A stretch of 64,000 bases of DNA. Source: SLHU01 sp009929975. GTDB taxonomy: Bacteria; Bacillota; Clostridia; Saccharofermentanales; UBA5734. The notes below the pieces were generated by a model. It had not been told where the DNA came from and ran no database searches. It worked only from the letters and a program-made list of their open reading frames with translations. The position numbers and the translations under genes are program-made. The first letter of the stretch is position 1, and every line of letters begins with the position of its first letter. This document shows, one piece after another, positions 25,804 through 35,057 of this stretch. Location of the stretch: positions 1,612,001 through 1,676,000 of the forward strand of contig JAXGZQ010000001.1 in NCBI GenBank assembly GCA_040776905.1. The letters run 5' to 3'.

Positions 25804-26580
25804 ATGAGTGACATCAAGACAGAAAACACCGAGCCGATGAAGGTTCTGATTACCGGCGCGGATCGTGGGATCGGCCTGGCGCTCTGCCGGGTATTCCTCG
25901 AAAACGGATACCATGTTTTCGCGGGACGCTATCTGCAGCGCTGGCAGCATCTGAACGCGCTCAACGACCGGTACCCAGAGCAGCTGACGCTGGTCGATCT
26001 GGACATTTCGTCAGAAGAAAGTGTCCGCCAGGCTGCGGCAAAGGTCGCAGCCGAAACGGACGCACTGGATATTCTGGTCAATAATGCCGGCATCATCGGG
26101 CATTATTCTCCCGACATCTTTTCAGAACAGGATTATGAGAGCATGCTTCAGGTTTACAATGTCAACGCGCTCGGTCCGGTTCGCGTGGCACAGCATTTCA
26201 TCCGTCTGATGCTGAAAGGCCGGGGGCGGCTGATCGTCAATATCAGTTCTGAGGCCGGTAGTATCGGAACCTGCTGGCGTGATGATGGTTACGGCTATTG
26301 CATGAGCAAGGCCGCCCTGAACATGGCCTCATCCATCATGCACAACAGCCTCTACCGCGCCCATCGCATTCAGGTTGTCGATATTCATCCCGGCGGCGTT
26401 GCCTCGCAGATGGGACAGGGAGCCTGGCCGGATCAGCCCCAGACGGATGAACATGGCAATCTTTCTCTGACACCTGATCAGTCCGCGGCGGCGATTTTTG
26501 CCCTGATTCTCGATCAGGAACGGTTTAAGTCGGATCATCCCGCTTATGTCAATTTCCGCGGTGATAAAATCGCCTGGTAA
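25804..26580 (+). CDS. Short-chain dehydrogenase/reductase
   Basis: The 258-residue Rossmann protein has the cofactor motif TGADRGIG, the NNAG motif (LVNNAGIIG), Ser in NISSEAG and the catalytic YCMSK (YxxxK). It oxidises or reduces an unidentified alcohol/ketone with NAD(P). GGAGGACAGAGAA precedes the ATG. The UroD-like gene follows after 11 bases with its own RBS, so the two are one operon; the functional link is unknown. Confidence 0.88.
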   Translation: MSDIKTENTEPMKVLITGADRGIGLALCRVFLENGYHVFAGRYLQRWQHLNALNDRYPEQLTLVDLDISSEESVRQAAAKVAAETDALDILVNNAGIIGHYSPDIFSEQDYESMLQVYNVNALGPVRVAQHFIRLMLKGRGRLIVNISSEAGSIGTCWRDDGYGYCMSKAALNMASSIMHNSLYRAHRIQVVDIHPGGVASQMGQGAWPDQPQTDEHGNLSLTPDQSAAAIFALILDQERFKSDHPAYVNFRGDKIAW

Positions 26581-26591
26581 GGAGTCAGATA

Positions 26592-27716
26592 ATGTGTTTA
26601 CCGTTGGATATCAATCGTTTCTGGCAGGATGACGCCCTGGCCCATGTTGACAACTGTTTCAGTCAGAAAGCGCCGCAGGCTGCCCTGGGCATCCGGATGA
26701 GTGATGAATGTGTCTTCGCTGAACTGGATGAGCCAGGCGACCCATGGGGGCATACACCCTGGCAGCGGCGCCTTGACCTGAATCGGCGTTATAATGACAA
26801 GGCTGAAGCGATCATCGGGCAGCGCCTGCTCAGTGAAGACATCTGGCCGGATGAGGCCGCCCTCCCACCGGTCAGGCGCATCGGTGAAGTCTTCGGCGGA
26901 ACGTATCACTTCGGTCAGCAGACCGGGGAATGGCTGTCCGGTTCTCTGGATGATCCTCTGGCGCTGGAACAGCGGCTCGACGCGATTGATCACCTGGATC
27001 TGGCTGATTTTATGTTTCCGTCCGGATGGGAGATTGAGACCCGCCGTATCTTTGAGCAGTTCGGCCGGCGGCCTGAGCCGATCCGCCATATCCGCGGCCC
27101 GGTGACTCTGGCGATGTCGGTTTATGGAACAGAAAATCTCATTTTTCTCTGGCATGACGCGCCCGAGCTTTTCCGGCGTTTCAGCCAGACGATCGCTGAT
27201 GTCATTTTGCGGATGAGCCGTCACATGGATGAAGCACTCGGTCTGACGGGTGACGATGAGCCGCACGGGTTTTCTTTCGCTGATGACGACTGTTGTCTGC
27301 TGACACCGGAAATGTATGAGGTTTTCGGCTATCCTGTGCTGAAGACGGTCTTTGACCACTATTGTCCGGAACCGGGCGACCGTCGTTACCAGCATTCAGA
27401 TTCAGCCATGGGACACCTTCTGCCGATTCTGGGCCGGCTTGATCTGACCGGGTGTAATTTCGGCCCGACCGTTCTGGTCGACCAGATTCGCCGGTATCTG
27501 CCGTCCACCTGTATCGATGGCTGCCTCGCGCCGTTTACGTTCATGAATAATGATGAAGCGGCGATCATCGCGGAAGTCCGTCGCGACTGTGATATGATCC
27601 GGGCCATCGGTACGCGCGGATTGAACGTGATGACCGCCGGTTCGATCAATAACGGCAGCCGGCTGACCAGTCTGCGGGCGGTCATGTCAGCGATCCAGAA
27701 TTACGGCTGCTACTGA
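26592..27716 (+). CDS. Uroporphyrinogen decarboxylase-like protein
   Basis: The 374-residue protein resembles the UroD/MtaA-type barrel (IRGPVTLAMSVYG, FADDDCCLLTPEMYEVFGYPVLK, GTRGLNVMTAGSINN). The HxC zinc-binding pair typical of cobamide methyltransferases is not seen: the corresponding site appears to be YQHSDSAMG. It is therefore neither clearly a heme enzyme nor a corrinoid methyltransferase. UroD-like proteins of this kind are common near carbohydrate genes, with unknown function. AAGGAG precedes the ATG. Confidence 0.75.
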   Translation: MCLPLDINRFWQDDALAHVDNCFSQKAPQAALGIRMSDECVFAELDEPGDPWGHTPWQRRLDLNRRYNDKAEAIIGQRLLSEDIWPDEAALPPVRRIGEVFGGTYHFGQQTGEWLSGSLDDPLALEQRLDAIDHLDLADFMFPSGWEIETRRIFEQFGRRPEPIRHIRGPVTLAMSVYGTENLIFLWHDAPELFRRFSQTIADVILRMSRHMDEALGLTGDDEPHGFSFADDDCCLLTPEMYEVFGYPVLKTVFDHYCPEPGDRRYQHSDSAMGHLLPILGRLDLTGCNFGPTVLVDQIRRYLPSTCIDGCLAPFTFMNNDEAAIIAEVRRDCDMIRAIGTRGLNVMTAGSINNGSRLTSLRAVMSAIQNYGCY

Positions 27717-27731
27717 TCACGCGGCTGCCGG

Positions 27732-28391
27732 TCAGCCGATATCAGGCTTTTCAAAAACCGTATAGCGCGTCTGATCGCACATGAGCAGGCGCAGCCCGCA
27801 GGTGGAAGCGATTTCCCGCAGGCTGGCCGGCGTGTAGAAAATGATATGGCTGTGGTCGCGCGGATAATGCCAGCGGTTGAACGCGCTCAGATCACCCGGG
27901 ATCAACTGGGTCATGACGGACAGAATGCCACCCGGCTGCAGCTGAGAACTCAGCTGCCTGAATGTCGCCAGCGGGTCGCGCAGATGTTCAATAACCTCAG
28001 TGCAGGTTATCAGATCATACATCGCGTCCAGCGGCGCAGTGTCCGGGGCGAAGAACAGATCGTAAATCTCAACGGGAAAACCGTAATCACGTGCGAGAAG
28101 GATTGCCAGAACCGGCTCCGGTCCGCTGCCATAGTCAAGCGCCGCGGTCGTCGCCGGCATGAACGGCAGAATGGCCTTATCGATGAAATCCCGAAAATAG
28201 GTGACATAGCACGGGTCATTAATGGAATTTTCATGCTGGTCATAAATCCATTTTTCCAGCTGCCGGTCTGGCCAGTCGGCGCTGTCTTTGGTGATCAGGC
28301 CGCAGTTCGGGCAGCGGTGACAGACGATCTGGTAGACCGGATAAACGAAATCATCAGATTCATGCCGGCAGACAGGACAGATATCAGGCAT
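27732..28391 (-). CDS. SAM-dependent methyltransferase with N-terminal zinc ribbon
   Basis: The 219-residue protein starts with four cysteines in two pairs (CPVC near residue 5, CPNC near residue 28), a zinc ribbon. A class I methyltransferase follows with LDYGSGPEP as the SAM loop, EIYDLFF and TCTEVIEHLRDP. The target is unknown; the zinc ribbon may bind nucleic acid or protein. Its start lies inside the last codons of the GH38 gene (8-bp overlap), so they are coupled. Confidence 0.85.
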   Translation of the reverse strand: MPDICPVCRHESDDFVYPVYQIVCHRCPNCGLITKDSADWPDRQLEKWIYDQHENSINDPCYVTYFRDFIDKAILPFMPATTAALDYGSGPEPVLAILLARDYGFPVEIYDLFFAPDTAPLDAMYDLITCTEVIEHLRDPLATFRQLSSQLQPGGILSVMTQLIPGDLSAFNRWHYPRDHSHIIFYTPASLREIASTCGLRLLMCDQTRYTVFEKPDIG

Positions 28392-31300
28392 GGGCCGTCA
28401 GCTCCGCGGCCAGCCGGACCTTCAGGGTTCTTATATCATAAGGCCTGAATGTCATGGTCAGCTGATCCACTTCAAATGGCAGTGATTCCAATTGATTTTC
28501 TTTCAGGTCACATTCGTTGACCGATCGCAGCGCCCTGCCGAAGGTCAATTGACATTCAGTCCGCCGGCCGTGGCATTCATACAGGCGGATGATCATTGCG
28601 TCATCCTCCTCAGCCAGTTTGACCGCCTCGATGATGACATTATCCTGATCAGTGTTCAGCAGGGAAAATTCTTTCGGGAGATTGGGAACGGTGCTGTCGG
28701 CATCTGCCTGGCGAAGAACGGGCAGCGGCGGATTGTTCAATGCGTAGGCGGCCGCGACGATTCCCGCTGACCGCCAGTCTCCCTGATGAGGCAGGAGCGA
28801 CAGGGTAAAGCTGTGATGTTCCTTGTCAGCGTCCGGGTTTGGGTGGAGCGCGGATTTGAGAAGTGAGATGCTGATCATCTGTCCGTCAATACCACACCCG
28901 TATTTACTGTCATTGAGAATGCTCACCCCGTAGCCTTCTTCAGAAAGGTCAAGCCATTTATGCATACAGACCTCAAATCTGGCCTGGTCCCAGGATGTGT
29001 TGTGATGGGTAGGACGCTGAACATTGCCGTACTGGATTTCATAGGTTGCCTGGCGGCTCAGCACATCGACCGGGAAGAGCGCTTTGAGCAGAATCTGCTC
29101 CTCCTGCCAGTCGATTTCATAGCCGAGATCGACCTGGGGACTGTCGCGCCAGATACGTATGACCTGGCTGATCGTGGAACTGAGATAGCGCCAGGTCATG
29201 CGCAGCGCAGCGCAGACCGGACCATCTTCTATCACGGTGATCGATTGGATATCATCAACCGGCCATGATTTTTCGGTGTAGTAATTATTGATATCCCAGG
29301 CATCGTAATTATGGGGTTTGTCTTCATAGGTGATCAATTGATTGGCCTTCTGGCCCGCCGGCAGGATGTTTCGCTGGCAGCGCTTGTCAAACCAGTCAAT
29401 GAAGCGCCCCTGAGCGTCAAGCCTGATCCTGATCCATTCATTTTCCAGATGGCCGGGCTGAACGATCCAGTCATCTGACGGATCCGGGCCGGACGCGGAA
29501 TCGGCCAGCATCCTGAATGCGCGCCAGCCGCGTGACGGCAGCCCGCTCAGCCAGGCCGCGCTGCGGCCGTCATTCAGACGTTGGAGCGGGACTTGCCGTG
29601 TACCGTCATCCAATGCCGTGGTACCTTGCGGCAGTTCATCGTTGTTGAGATAAACCGGCGCGGAGATCGGCAGACCATTGGGATTGAAGACAACCAGACC
29701 TGCCTGTGGATCGGATTTAAGAATGCCGCCGGCCAGCTGATCCAGACTCTGGTTCAGGAGATATCGGCTGCTGTTGAGTGTCTGCTCATACTCCTGTTTT
29801 GAATCTTCATAGACCTGACGGATGGATGAGCCGGGCAGGATGTCATGGAACTGGTTGCGCAGGACCGTTTCCCAGCCTTCGTCGATGGCCGCGCGGGGAT
29901 ACTGCGAAAGGCCGAAGAGCCAGGCTGTCAGCTGGCTCCATTCGGTATTCAGCCAGGCAAACTCAGCCCGCCGGTTGTAGTTTTTGTTGCGTGCCATCGA
30001 TGTATAGGTGCCGCGATGGTATTCCAGATAAAGTTCTCCGACCCAGTCCGGCAATTCTTTCTTCCCGCTGGTTTCAGCATCGAGTTTCGCAAAAAAATCA
30101 TGCACGGTCGACATGTGGGTCTGCGGACTGCCCGGCAGTCCCCGGGACAGGCGGCGCTGGTTTTCCAGCATGACACGTGTGGGTCCGCCGCCGCCGTCAC
30201 CGAAGCCGAAGGCCATGAGGACATCACGATTGAGGTCCTTCTGCTGGTAGCGCTGCCAGCCACCCATGACCTGGGACGGTTTAAGTTCACCATTATAGGT
30301 TGTAAAGTGATCGGTCTTGAAACTGCCGGTTTCAGACGGTTGGTTATAGTCGCGCGTCGGGATGAAATGAGTCAGTACCCGACTGCCGTCAATCCCTTCC
30401 CATTGGAAGGTGTCATACGGCATCTTATTGGTTTCGTTCCAGCTGATCTTGGTTGTCATGAAGTAGGGCAGACCGCTCTTTTGCATGATCTGGGGCAGCG
30501 CGGCGGAATAACCGAAGACATCCGGCAGCCACAGCACGTCATTTGTCACACCGAACGCCTGTTCAAAATAGCGGGTTCCCACCAGGATCTGGCGAACGAG
30601 TGCTTCGCCGGACGCGATATTGCAGTCGGCCTCGACGAACATCGCGCCGTTGGCCTCCCAGCGGCCTTCTTTGACCCGCTGGCGGATGCGCTCGAACAGT
30701 TCAGGTGCTTCTTCCTCAATGAACTTGTACAGCTGCGGCTGGCTTGACATGAAGATGAACTCCGGATAACGGTCCATCAGCGACAGGGCGGTCGCGAAGC
30801 TGCGGACCACCTTGCGCCGGGTGACTGAGAGAGGCCACAGCCAGGCGACATCGATATGGGTGTGGCCGACACAGCTGACGACCGGATTGTCATCGGCAGC
30901 AGCCTTCGCGTACAGGGTTTCTGACAGGTGCTGTCTCGCGGCGGCCAGCGATGCCTCATACTGATCGCTGTTGCGGCGAAGATCAATCAGGTTCAGTGCC
31001 TGGTTCAGAGCGTCAATGATCTGAAGTCTGGCCGGGTGTTCAGATGGCAGCAGTGTGGCGATCTGATAAGGCACACTGGCGTCGTAATAGAAATCCTCAC
31101 TCTTGCGGTCGAGCGCACGCAAAACCGGCAAAAAACGGACCGGTCCGTCTGCGTCCCCGCTGTCGGCGGACACCGCTAATTGAAATATTTCGCCGGCGCG
31201 GGCGGAATCAGACAAGATGACCTGGCGATGATTGACATCAAGCCCCTGGCAAATCCGGCCGTTTACAAACAATGTGAACTGCGGGTTGACGGCATCCCAA

Positions 31301-31578
31301 CCGGTTTCGCGTCCGGTTGTCAGCTCGAAGATCACACAGCGTCCGTCAAGATGGGCGGGGATCGCCACATCCGTACTGAACCAGAAGGTCGCTGACCCGC
31401 TGTTCCATGTCTCATCGATGGAAAAATTCCGGGACTCGAACGGCTCAAGCTGAACAGGTGAACGGAGCGCTGAATCCGGTTGATAAAGCCGCCAGTATTC
31501 AATCGGCCAGATCTGACCGCTGATTCTTTCAGAGATCTCCTGAAGCAGACGGCCGATTCTTTCTGTCAGAAATTGCAT
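28384..31578 (-). CDS. GH38 alpha-mannosidase
   Basis: The 1064-residue enzyme has a helical N-terminal domain, a GH38 catalytic domain with zinc site GHTHIDVAWLWP (about residue 237), the nucleophile in WLPDVFGYS (Asp about 353), and long C-terminal beta domains (GH38C-type: LENEWIRIRLDAQGRF and onward). It hydrolyses alpha-mannosides and is a retaining, metal-dependent enzyme. No signal peptide is seen, so it is cytoplasmic, acting on imported manno-oligosaccharides. The ATG at 31576-31578 follows GGGGG. The divergent gene encodes a mannonate-type oxidoreductase. Confidence 0.93.
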   Translation of the reverse strand: MQFLTERIGRLLQEISERISGQIWPIEYWRLYQPDSALRSPVQLEPFESRNFSIDETWNSGSATFWFSTDVAIPAHLDGRCVIFELTTGRETGWDAVNPQFTLFVNGRICQGLDVNHRQVILSDSARAGEIFQLAVSADSGDADGPVRFLPVLRALDRKSEDFYYDASVPYQIATLLPSEHPARLQIIDALNQALNLIDLRRNSDQYEASLAAARQHLSETLYAKAAADDNPVVSCVGHTHIDVAWLWPLSVTRRKVVRSFATALSLMDRYPEFIFMSSQPQLYKFIEEEAPELFERIRQRVKEGRWEANGAMFVEADCNIASGEALVRQILVGTRYFEQAFGVTNDVLWLPDVFGYSAALPQIMQKSGLPYFMTTKISWNETNKMPYDTFQWEGIDGSRVLTHFIPTRDYNQPSETGSFKTDHFTTYNGELKPSQVMGGWQRYQQKDLNRDVLMAFGFGDGGGGPTRVMLENQRRLSRGLPGSPQTHMSTVHDFFAKLDAETSGKKELPDWVGELYLEYHRGTYTSMARNKNYNRRAEFAWLNTEWSQLTAWLFGLSQYPRAAIDEGWETVLRNQFHDILPGSSIRQVYEDSKQEYEQTLNSSRYLLNQSLDQLAGGILKSDPQAGLVVFNPNGLPISAPVYLNNDELPQGTTALDDGTRQVPLQRLNDGRSAAWLSGLPSRGWRAFRMLADSASGPDPSDDWIVQPGHLENEWIRIRLDAQGRFIDWFDKRCQRNILPAGQKANQLITYEDKPHNYDAWDINNYYTEKSWPVDDIQSITVIEDGPVCAALRMTWRYLSSTISQVIRIWRDSPQVDLGYEIDWQEEQILLKALFPVDVLSRQATYEIQYGNVQRPTHHNTSWDQARFEVCMHKWLDLSEEGYGVSILNDSKYGCGIDGQMISISLLKSALHPNPDADKEHHSFTLSLLPHQGDWRSAGIVAAAYALNNPPLPVLRQADADSTVPNLPKEFSLLNTDQDNVIIEAVKLAEEDDAMIIRLYECHGRRTECQLTFGRALRSVNECDLKENQLESLPFEVDQLTMTFRPYDIRTLKVRLAAELTAHA

Positions 31579-31764
31579 GTGAATGCCCCCATTCCTGATA
31601 ATGCTGCTTCTATGATACATGATGGATATTGCGAATGACAGCGGTATAGACAACCACTTCATCAATAATATGGATTGCCAGACCCGTTGTTTCGTGTAAC
31701 ACTGAAGACAGGCCGGAGATGAAAACCGGCCGGATGCGTTTGCTTGAACCAGGAGGTATGACCG

Positions 31765-32613
31765 ATGGATTTACCATTTTCAATTGATCTGAGCGGCCGG
31801 ACGGTTGTTATCACGGGAGCAGGCGGTGTCCTGTGCGGTGAGTTTTCACGTGCCCTGGCAGCGTGCGGTGCCCGCGTGGCGATGCTTGATCTCAATGAGG
31901 AAGCGGTTCAGCGGGCTGCCGCGGAGATCAACCGCCAGGGTTATTGCGCGAAAGCCTATCAGGCGGATGTGCTCGACCGGGCTGTGCTGGAGCGGGTCCA
32001 TCAGCAGGTGCTGGCGGATTTCGGCCCTTGCGATATCCTGATCAACGGTGCCGGCGGAAATCACCCGCGGGCGACAACCACACAGGAAATCTATGAGCCG
32101 GATCAGATCGATCAGGACACCGTGACTTTTTTTGATCTGGATCCGGCCGGTATCTCCTTTGTATTCAATCTGAATTTTCTCGGAACACTGCTGCCGATTC
32201 AGGTCTTTGCCAGTGAGATGGCAAATCGGGAAGGCGCTTGTATCCTGAACATCTCATCGATGAACGCCTTCCGGCCGTTGACAAAAATTCCCGCCTACAG
32301 CGCGGCCAAAGCGGCTGTCAGCAATCTGACACAGTGGCTGTCAGTTCATTTTGCCGCAACCGGCATCAGGGTCAACGCGATGGCCCCTGGTTTTTTTGTC
32401 ACCCAGCAGAACCGGGATCTCCTCTTTGATCAGGAAGGGCAGCCGACAGCCCGGGCCGCCAAAATCATCCGTGGTACGCCGATGGGGCGATTCGGAGATG
32501 AAAAGGAACTGATCGGATCGCTTTTGTTCCTGGTCTCGCCTCAGGCGGCCAGTTTCATCACCGGTGTGGTCCTGCCGATCGACGGCGGTTTCAGCGCCTA
32601 CTCCGGCGTCTGA
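31765..32613 (+). CDS. SDR-type D-mannonate/fructuronate oxidoreductase-like protein
   Basis: The 282-residue SDR has TGAGGVLCG as its cofactor loop, INGAGGNHPRAT, Ser in NISSMNAF and YSAAK (YxxxK). The insertion with DPAGISFVFNLNFLGTLLPIQVF and the C-terminal GVVLPIDGGFSAYSGV resemble the SDR that replaces UxuB in Bacillota for fructuronate reduction. No UxuA is nearby, so the exact substrate is open. GGAGGTATGACCG precedes the ATG. A GGCCGG/CCGGCC hairpin at 31711-31731 lies just before the RBS. Confidence 0.82.
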   Translation: MDLPFSIDLSGRTVVITGAGGVLCGEFSRALAACGARVAMLDLNEEAVQRAAAEINRQGYCAKAYQADVLDRAVLERVHQQVLADFGPCDILINGAGGNHPRATTTQEIYEPDQIDQDTVTFFDLDPAGISFVFNLNFLGTLLPIQVFASEMANREGACILNISSMNAFRPLTKIPAYSAAKAAVSNLTQWLSVHFAATGIRVNAMAPGFFVTQQNRDLLFDQEGQPTARAAKIIRGTPMGRFGDEKELIGSLLFLVSPQAASFITGVVLPIDGGFSAYSGV

Positions 32614-32668
32614 TAGAAAAAGACCGGATCGTATACCCTGTCCGCGCGCGATGAGTCAACAGTCTGCC

Positions 32669-32696
32669 TTGCAATGTGGCTCGAGTTCGATAGAAT
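32669..32696 (+). promoter_or_regulatory. Promoter of the AI-2E-family transporter gene
   Basis: TTGCAA (32669-32674) and TAGAAT (32691-32696) are spaced by 16 bases, about 67 bases before the proposed GTG start. A reasonable housekeeping promoter by eye. Confidence 0.5.
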
Positions 32697-32762
32697 ACAA
32701 CTGACAACACCTATACCGGCTTGATCATCATCGGGATCAGCCCGGACGGAGAGGCGGTTCTT

Positions 32763-34013
32763 GTGGATAAACCCCGGCTGAAACATAGTCTGATCGTGGT
32801 AACTTACGGCATCGTACTTTTCCTGATCCTGACCAATCTGCCAAGTCTGCATGCGGCCGGACTCGTCCTGCGCCGCATTGTCATGCCCTTTATCTATGGG
32901 CTTTCGATCGCGTATCTGCTCAACATTCCCTACCGCGGATTCCGTGACCACCTGTTCGCGCCGCTGGCACGGAAAGGGAAAACAGCGGCAGCCGTCGTTA
33001 AGTACCTTTCGATCATCCTGTCTTACCTGACGGTTACCGCCATTCTGGTGATCCTGATCTGGATCATTATCCCGCAGCTCGTGATCAGCCTGACCCTGCT
33101 GGTTCAGAACATCCCTTATTACATTCAGGCGGCAGAAAACCTGATCAGCCGGATCGGTAAATATTTCGGGCAGGAGAACTTCTACGAGGGCCAGCTTGAT
33201 TCGGTCTGGCCCAGTCTGATCCGCTGGGGAAATTCCCTGATGGATAATGTGGTCAGCAATTTCGTTGACTATGTCAGTACTGTCACTTCACGGATCTATG
33301 GCTGGATCATCGGGGTGGCCTTTTCAGTCTATCTGCTCGCCGGCAAAGAGCGGCTGCTGGTACAGACCACCAGGGTGATTCGTGCCTACCTGGCGCCCCG
33401 GCATGCGGATCGCCTGATGACTGTCGCGCGAAGGGCCAATCGTACGTTTACCAACTTCATCGCAGGCGACCTGTTTGACTCTCTTCTCGTCGGTGCGATC
33501 TGCTTTGTTGGCCTCAGTCTCCTCGGGATGCCGTATCCTCTCCTGATCAGTGTCATCGTCGGCGTAACGAACCTGATTCCGATTGTCGGCCCGTTCATCG
33601 GCGCGATTCCCGGCGCGCTGATCATTCTGACGGTTGAACCGATTAAAGCCCTGATTTTTGTTTTATTCATCCTGGTTCTGCAGCAGATTGACGGCAATGT
33701 GTTCAAACCACGCATTTTCGGCAACCGGATCGGTCTGCCGAGCATCTGGGTTTTGCTGGCCATTGTCGTACTGGGGGGGCTGTTCGGAATTCCCGGTATG
33801 CTGCTCGGGGTCCCGGTTTTCGCGATTCTTTACAGCGTGCTGCGCGAACAGGTCGCCGCCCGGCTGGCCAGGCGCGGACTGACAGACGAACAGGCCGGCA
33901 CCCGGCCGCCCGATTCCGAACTGGCCGGAACCGGGGGAGTCGGATCCGTGGAGGTTCCTCTGGATAAGGTGTCAGGCATAGATCAGGAGATTGATCAGAA
34001 ACCTCCTGTATAG
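32763..34013 (+). CDS. AI-2E family (UPF0118) membrane transporter
   Basis: The 416-residue protein has eight or so transmembrane helices (residues about 10-45, 65-100, 180-210, 240-290, 300-360) with the family's conserved LIPIVGPFIGAIPG and QQIDGNVFKPRIFGNRIGLP stretch. Family members export AI-2 or small ions; substrate here is unknown. I start it at GTG 32763, which has GGAGAGG at good distance; an in-frame TTG at 32721 is the alternative. The last 19 bases overlap the end of the convergent YqjM-like gene. Confidence 0.87.
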   Translation: MDKPRLKHSLIVVTYGIVLFLILTNLPSLHAAGLVLRRIVMPFIYGLSIAYLLNIPYRGFRDHLFAPLARKGKTAAAVVKYLSIILSYLTVTAILVILIWIIIPQLVISLTLLVQNIPYYIQAAENLISRIGKYFGQENFYEGQLDSVWPSLIRWGNSLMDNVVSNFVDYVSTVTSRIYGWIIGVAFSVYLLAGKERLLVQTTRVIRAYLAPRHADRLMTVARRANRTFTNFIAGDLFDSLLVGAICFVGLSLLGMPYPLLISVIVGVTNLIPIVGPFIGAIPGALIILTVEPIKALIFVLFILVLQQIDGNVFKPRIFGNRIGLPSIWVLLAIVVLGGLFGIPGMLLGVPVFAILYSVLREQVAARLARRGLTDEQAGTRPPDSELAGTGGVGSVEVPLDKVSGIDQEIDQKPPV

Positions 34014-35011
34014 GGCTGGGGAATTTGTCCGGCGGCCGAGAGTTCTTTTTGATACTGTTGCAGATACCAGTATGGGTTGCGCAGCAGTTCGCGTCCGATC
34101 GCGATCAGGTCGGCCCGGCCGTTTCCAAGAATATCTTCAACTTGTTCTCGTGTGCGGATCTGCCCGACAGCGATCGTCAGAACACCAGCTTCCTGCCGGA
34201 TCGTCTCGGCGAATGAAACCTGGTATCCGGGGAATGTTTTGATCGGTGCCTGGAGCAGGCCGCCGCTGCTGATGTCGAAGGCGTCAACCAGATCACGGAC
34301 TTGCTGTACGATCTCGATGGTCCGGGTCAGGTCAAGCCCGCCCGGCAGGTAGTCGGAGGCTGAAAGACGCAGCAGAACCGGCCGCTCTTCGGGGAAAACA
34401 GCACGGACCGCGCTGAGAACCTCCCGCAGAAAACGCAGACGGTTATCCGGGCTTCCGCCATAGGCATCGGTGCGTTGATTACTCAGCGGTGATAAAAACT
34501 GGTGAATCAGGTACCCGTGCGCTCCATGGATCTCCACCGCGTCAAATCCGGCTTCAGCCGCCCGTTTCGCGGCCGCGGCGAAGGCATCGACAATCTCTCC
34601 GATTTCATTGGGGCTGAGCTCCTGCGGCAGCCGGTAATCTTCGCTGAAAGCCAGGGCAGACGGCGCGACAGGTGTCATGGCCCCATCTTCACATTTTCTC
34701 CCGGCATGCGCCAGCTGAATAGCGGCTTTGCTGCCGGACGCGTGAATCTGCGCCACAATCGGACGAAGCGAGTCTGCCTGCCGGTCATTCCAGAGACCAA
34801 GATCCTCATGGGTAATCCGGCCGGCCGGGGTGACACCGGTTGCCTCAACCATGATCAGTCCGATCCCGCCGATCGCCCGCGAGCCATAATGGGTCTGGTG
34901 GAAAGGCAGGGCCAGCCCGGTCTGATCACTGCAGAACATGCACATGGGTGACATCATCAGACGATTCTTCAGTTCAAGTTGACCTATTTTAACCGGTTCA
35001 GCAGCCAGCAT
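33995..35011 (-). CDS. NADH:flavin oxidoreductase, YqjM-like old yellow enzyme
   Basis: The 338-residue flavoprotein matches YqjM over its length: LELKNRLMMSPMCMF, QLAHAGRK, AHGYLIHQFLSPLSNQRTDAYGG and RADLIAIGRELLRNP. It binds FMN and reduces activated C=C bonds with NADPH, often in oxidative-stress or xenobiotic response. The ATG at 35009-35011 follows GGAGGATCC. An insertion sequence sits at the upstream edge of its -10 box, so expression may be altered. Confidence 0.93.
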   Translation of the reverse strand: MLAAEPVKIGQLELKNRLMMSPMCMFCSDQTGLALPFHQTHYGSRAIGGIGLIMVEATGVTPAGRITHEDLGLWNDRQADSLRPIVAQIHASGSKAAIQLAHAGRKCEDGAMTPVAPSALAFSEDYRLPQELSPNEIGEIVDAFAAAAKRAAEAGFDAVEIHGAHGYLIHQFLSPLSNQRTDAYGGSPDNRLRFLREVLSAVRAVFPEERPVLLRLSASDYLPGGLDLTRTIEIVQQVRDLVDAFDISSGGLLQAPIKTFPGYQVSFAETIRQEAGVLTIAVGQIRTREQVEDILGNGRADLIAIGRELLRNPYWYLQQYQKELSAAGQIPQPYTGGF

Positions 35012-35043
35012 ATTGGATCCTCCGCAATCAATGTTTCCGATTA

Positions 35044-35049
35044 TTATAG
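35044..35049 (-). promoter_or_regulatory. Extended -10 of the YqjM-like gene, next to the IS element
   Basis: On the minus strand TGC precedes a perfect TATAAT. The 8-bp target duplication starts at the very next base (35050), so the element separates this -10 from whatever lay 17 bases upstream. The element's outer end offers only a weak -35-like hexamer at that place. Confidence 0.5.
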
Positions 35050-35057
35050 CATAGGAG
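35050..35057. repeat. Left target-site duplication of the IS element
   Basis: GCATAGGA directly flanks the left end of the insertion sequence and recurs directly after its right end (36552-36559). Confidence 0.75.

Noticed and set aside
29845..30747. Plus-strand open frame of 300 codons opposite the GH38 gene
   Set aside because: Shadow of the mannosidase reading frame, with Arg/His/Gln-rich composition and no family motif.
31711..31731. GGCCGG/CCGGCC hairpin before the mannonate-type SDR as a riboswitch
   Set aside because: It is a single 6-bp stem with an A-rich loop and no T-run; too little structure for a riboswitch call.
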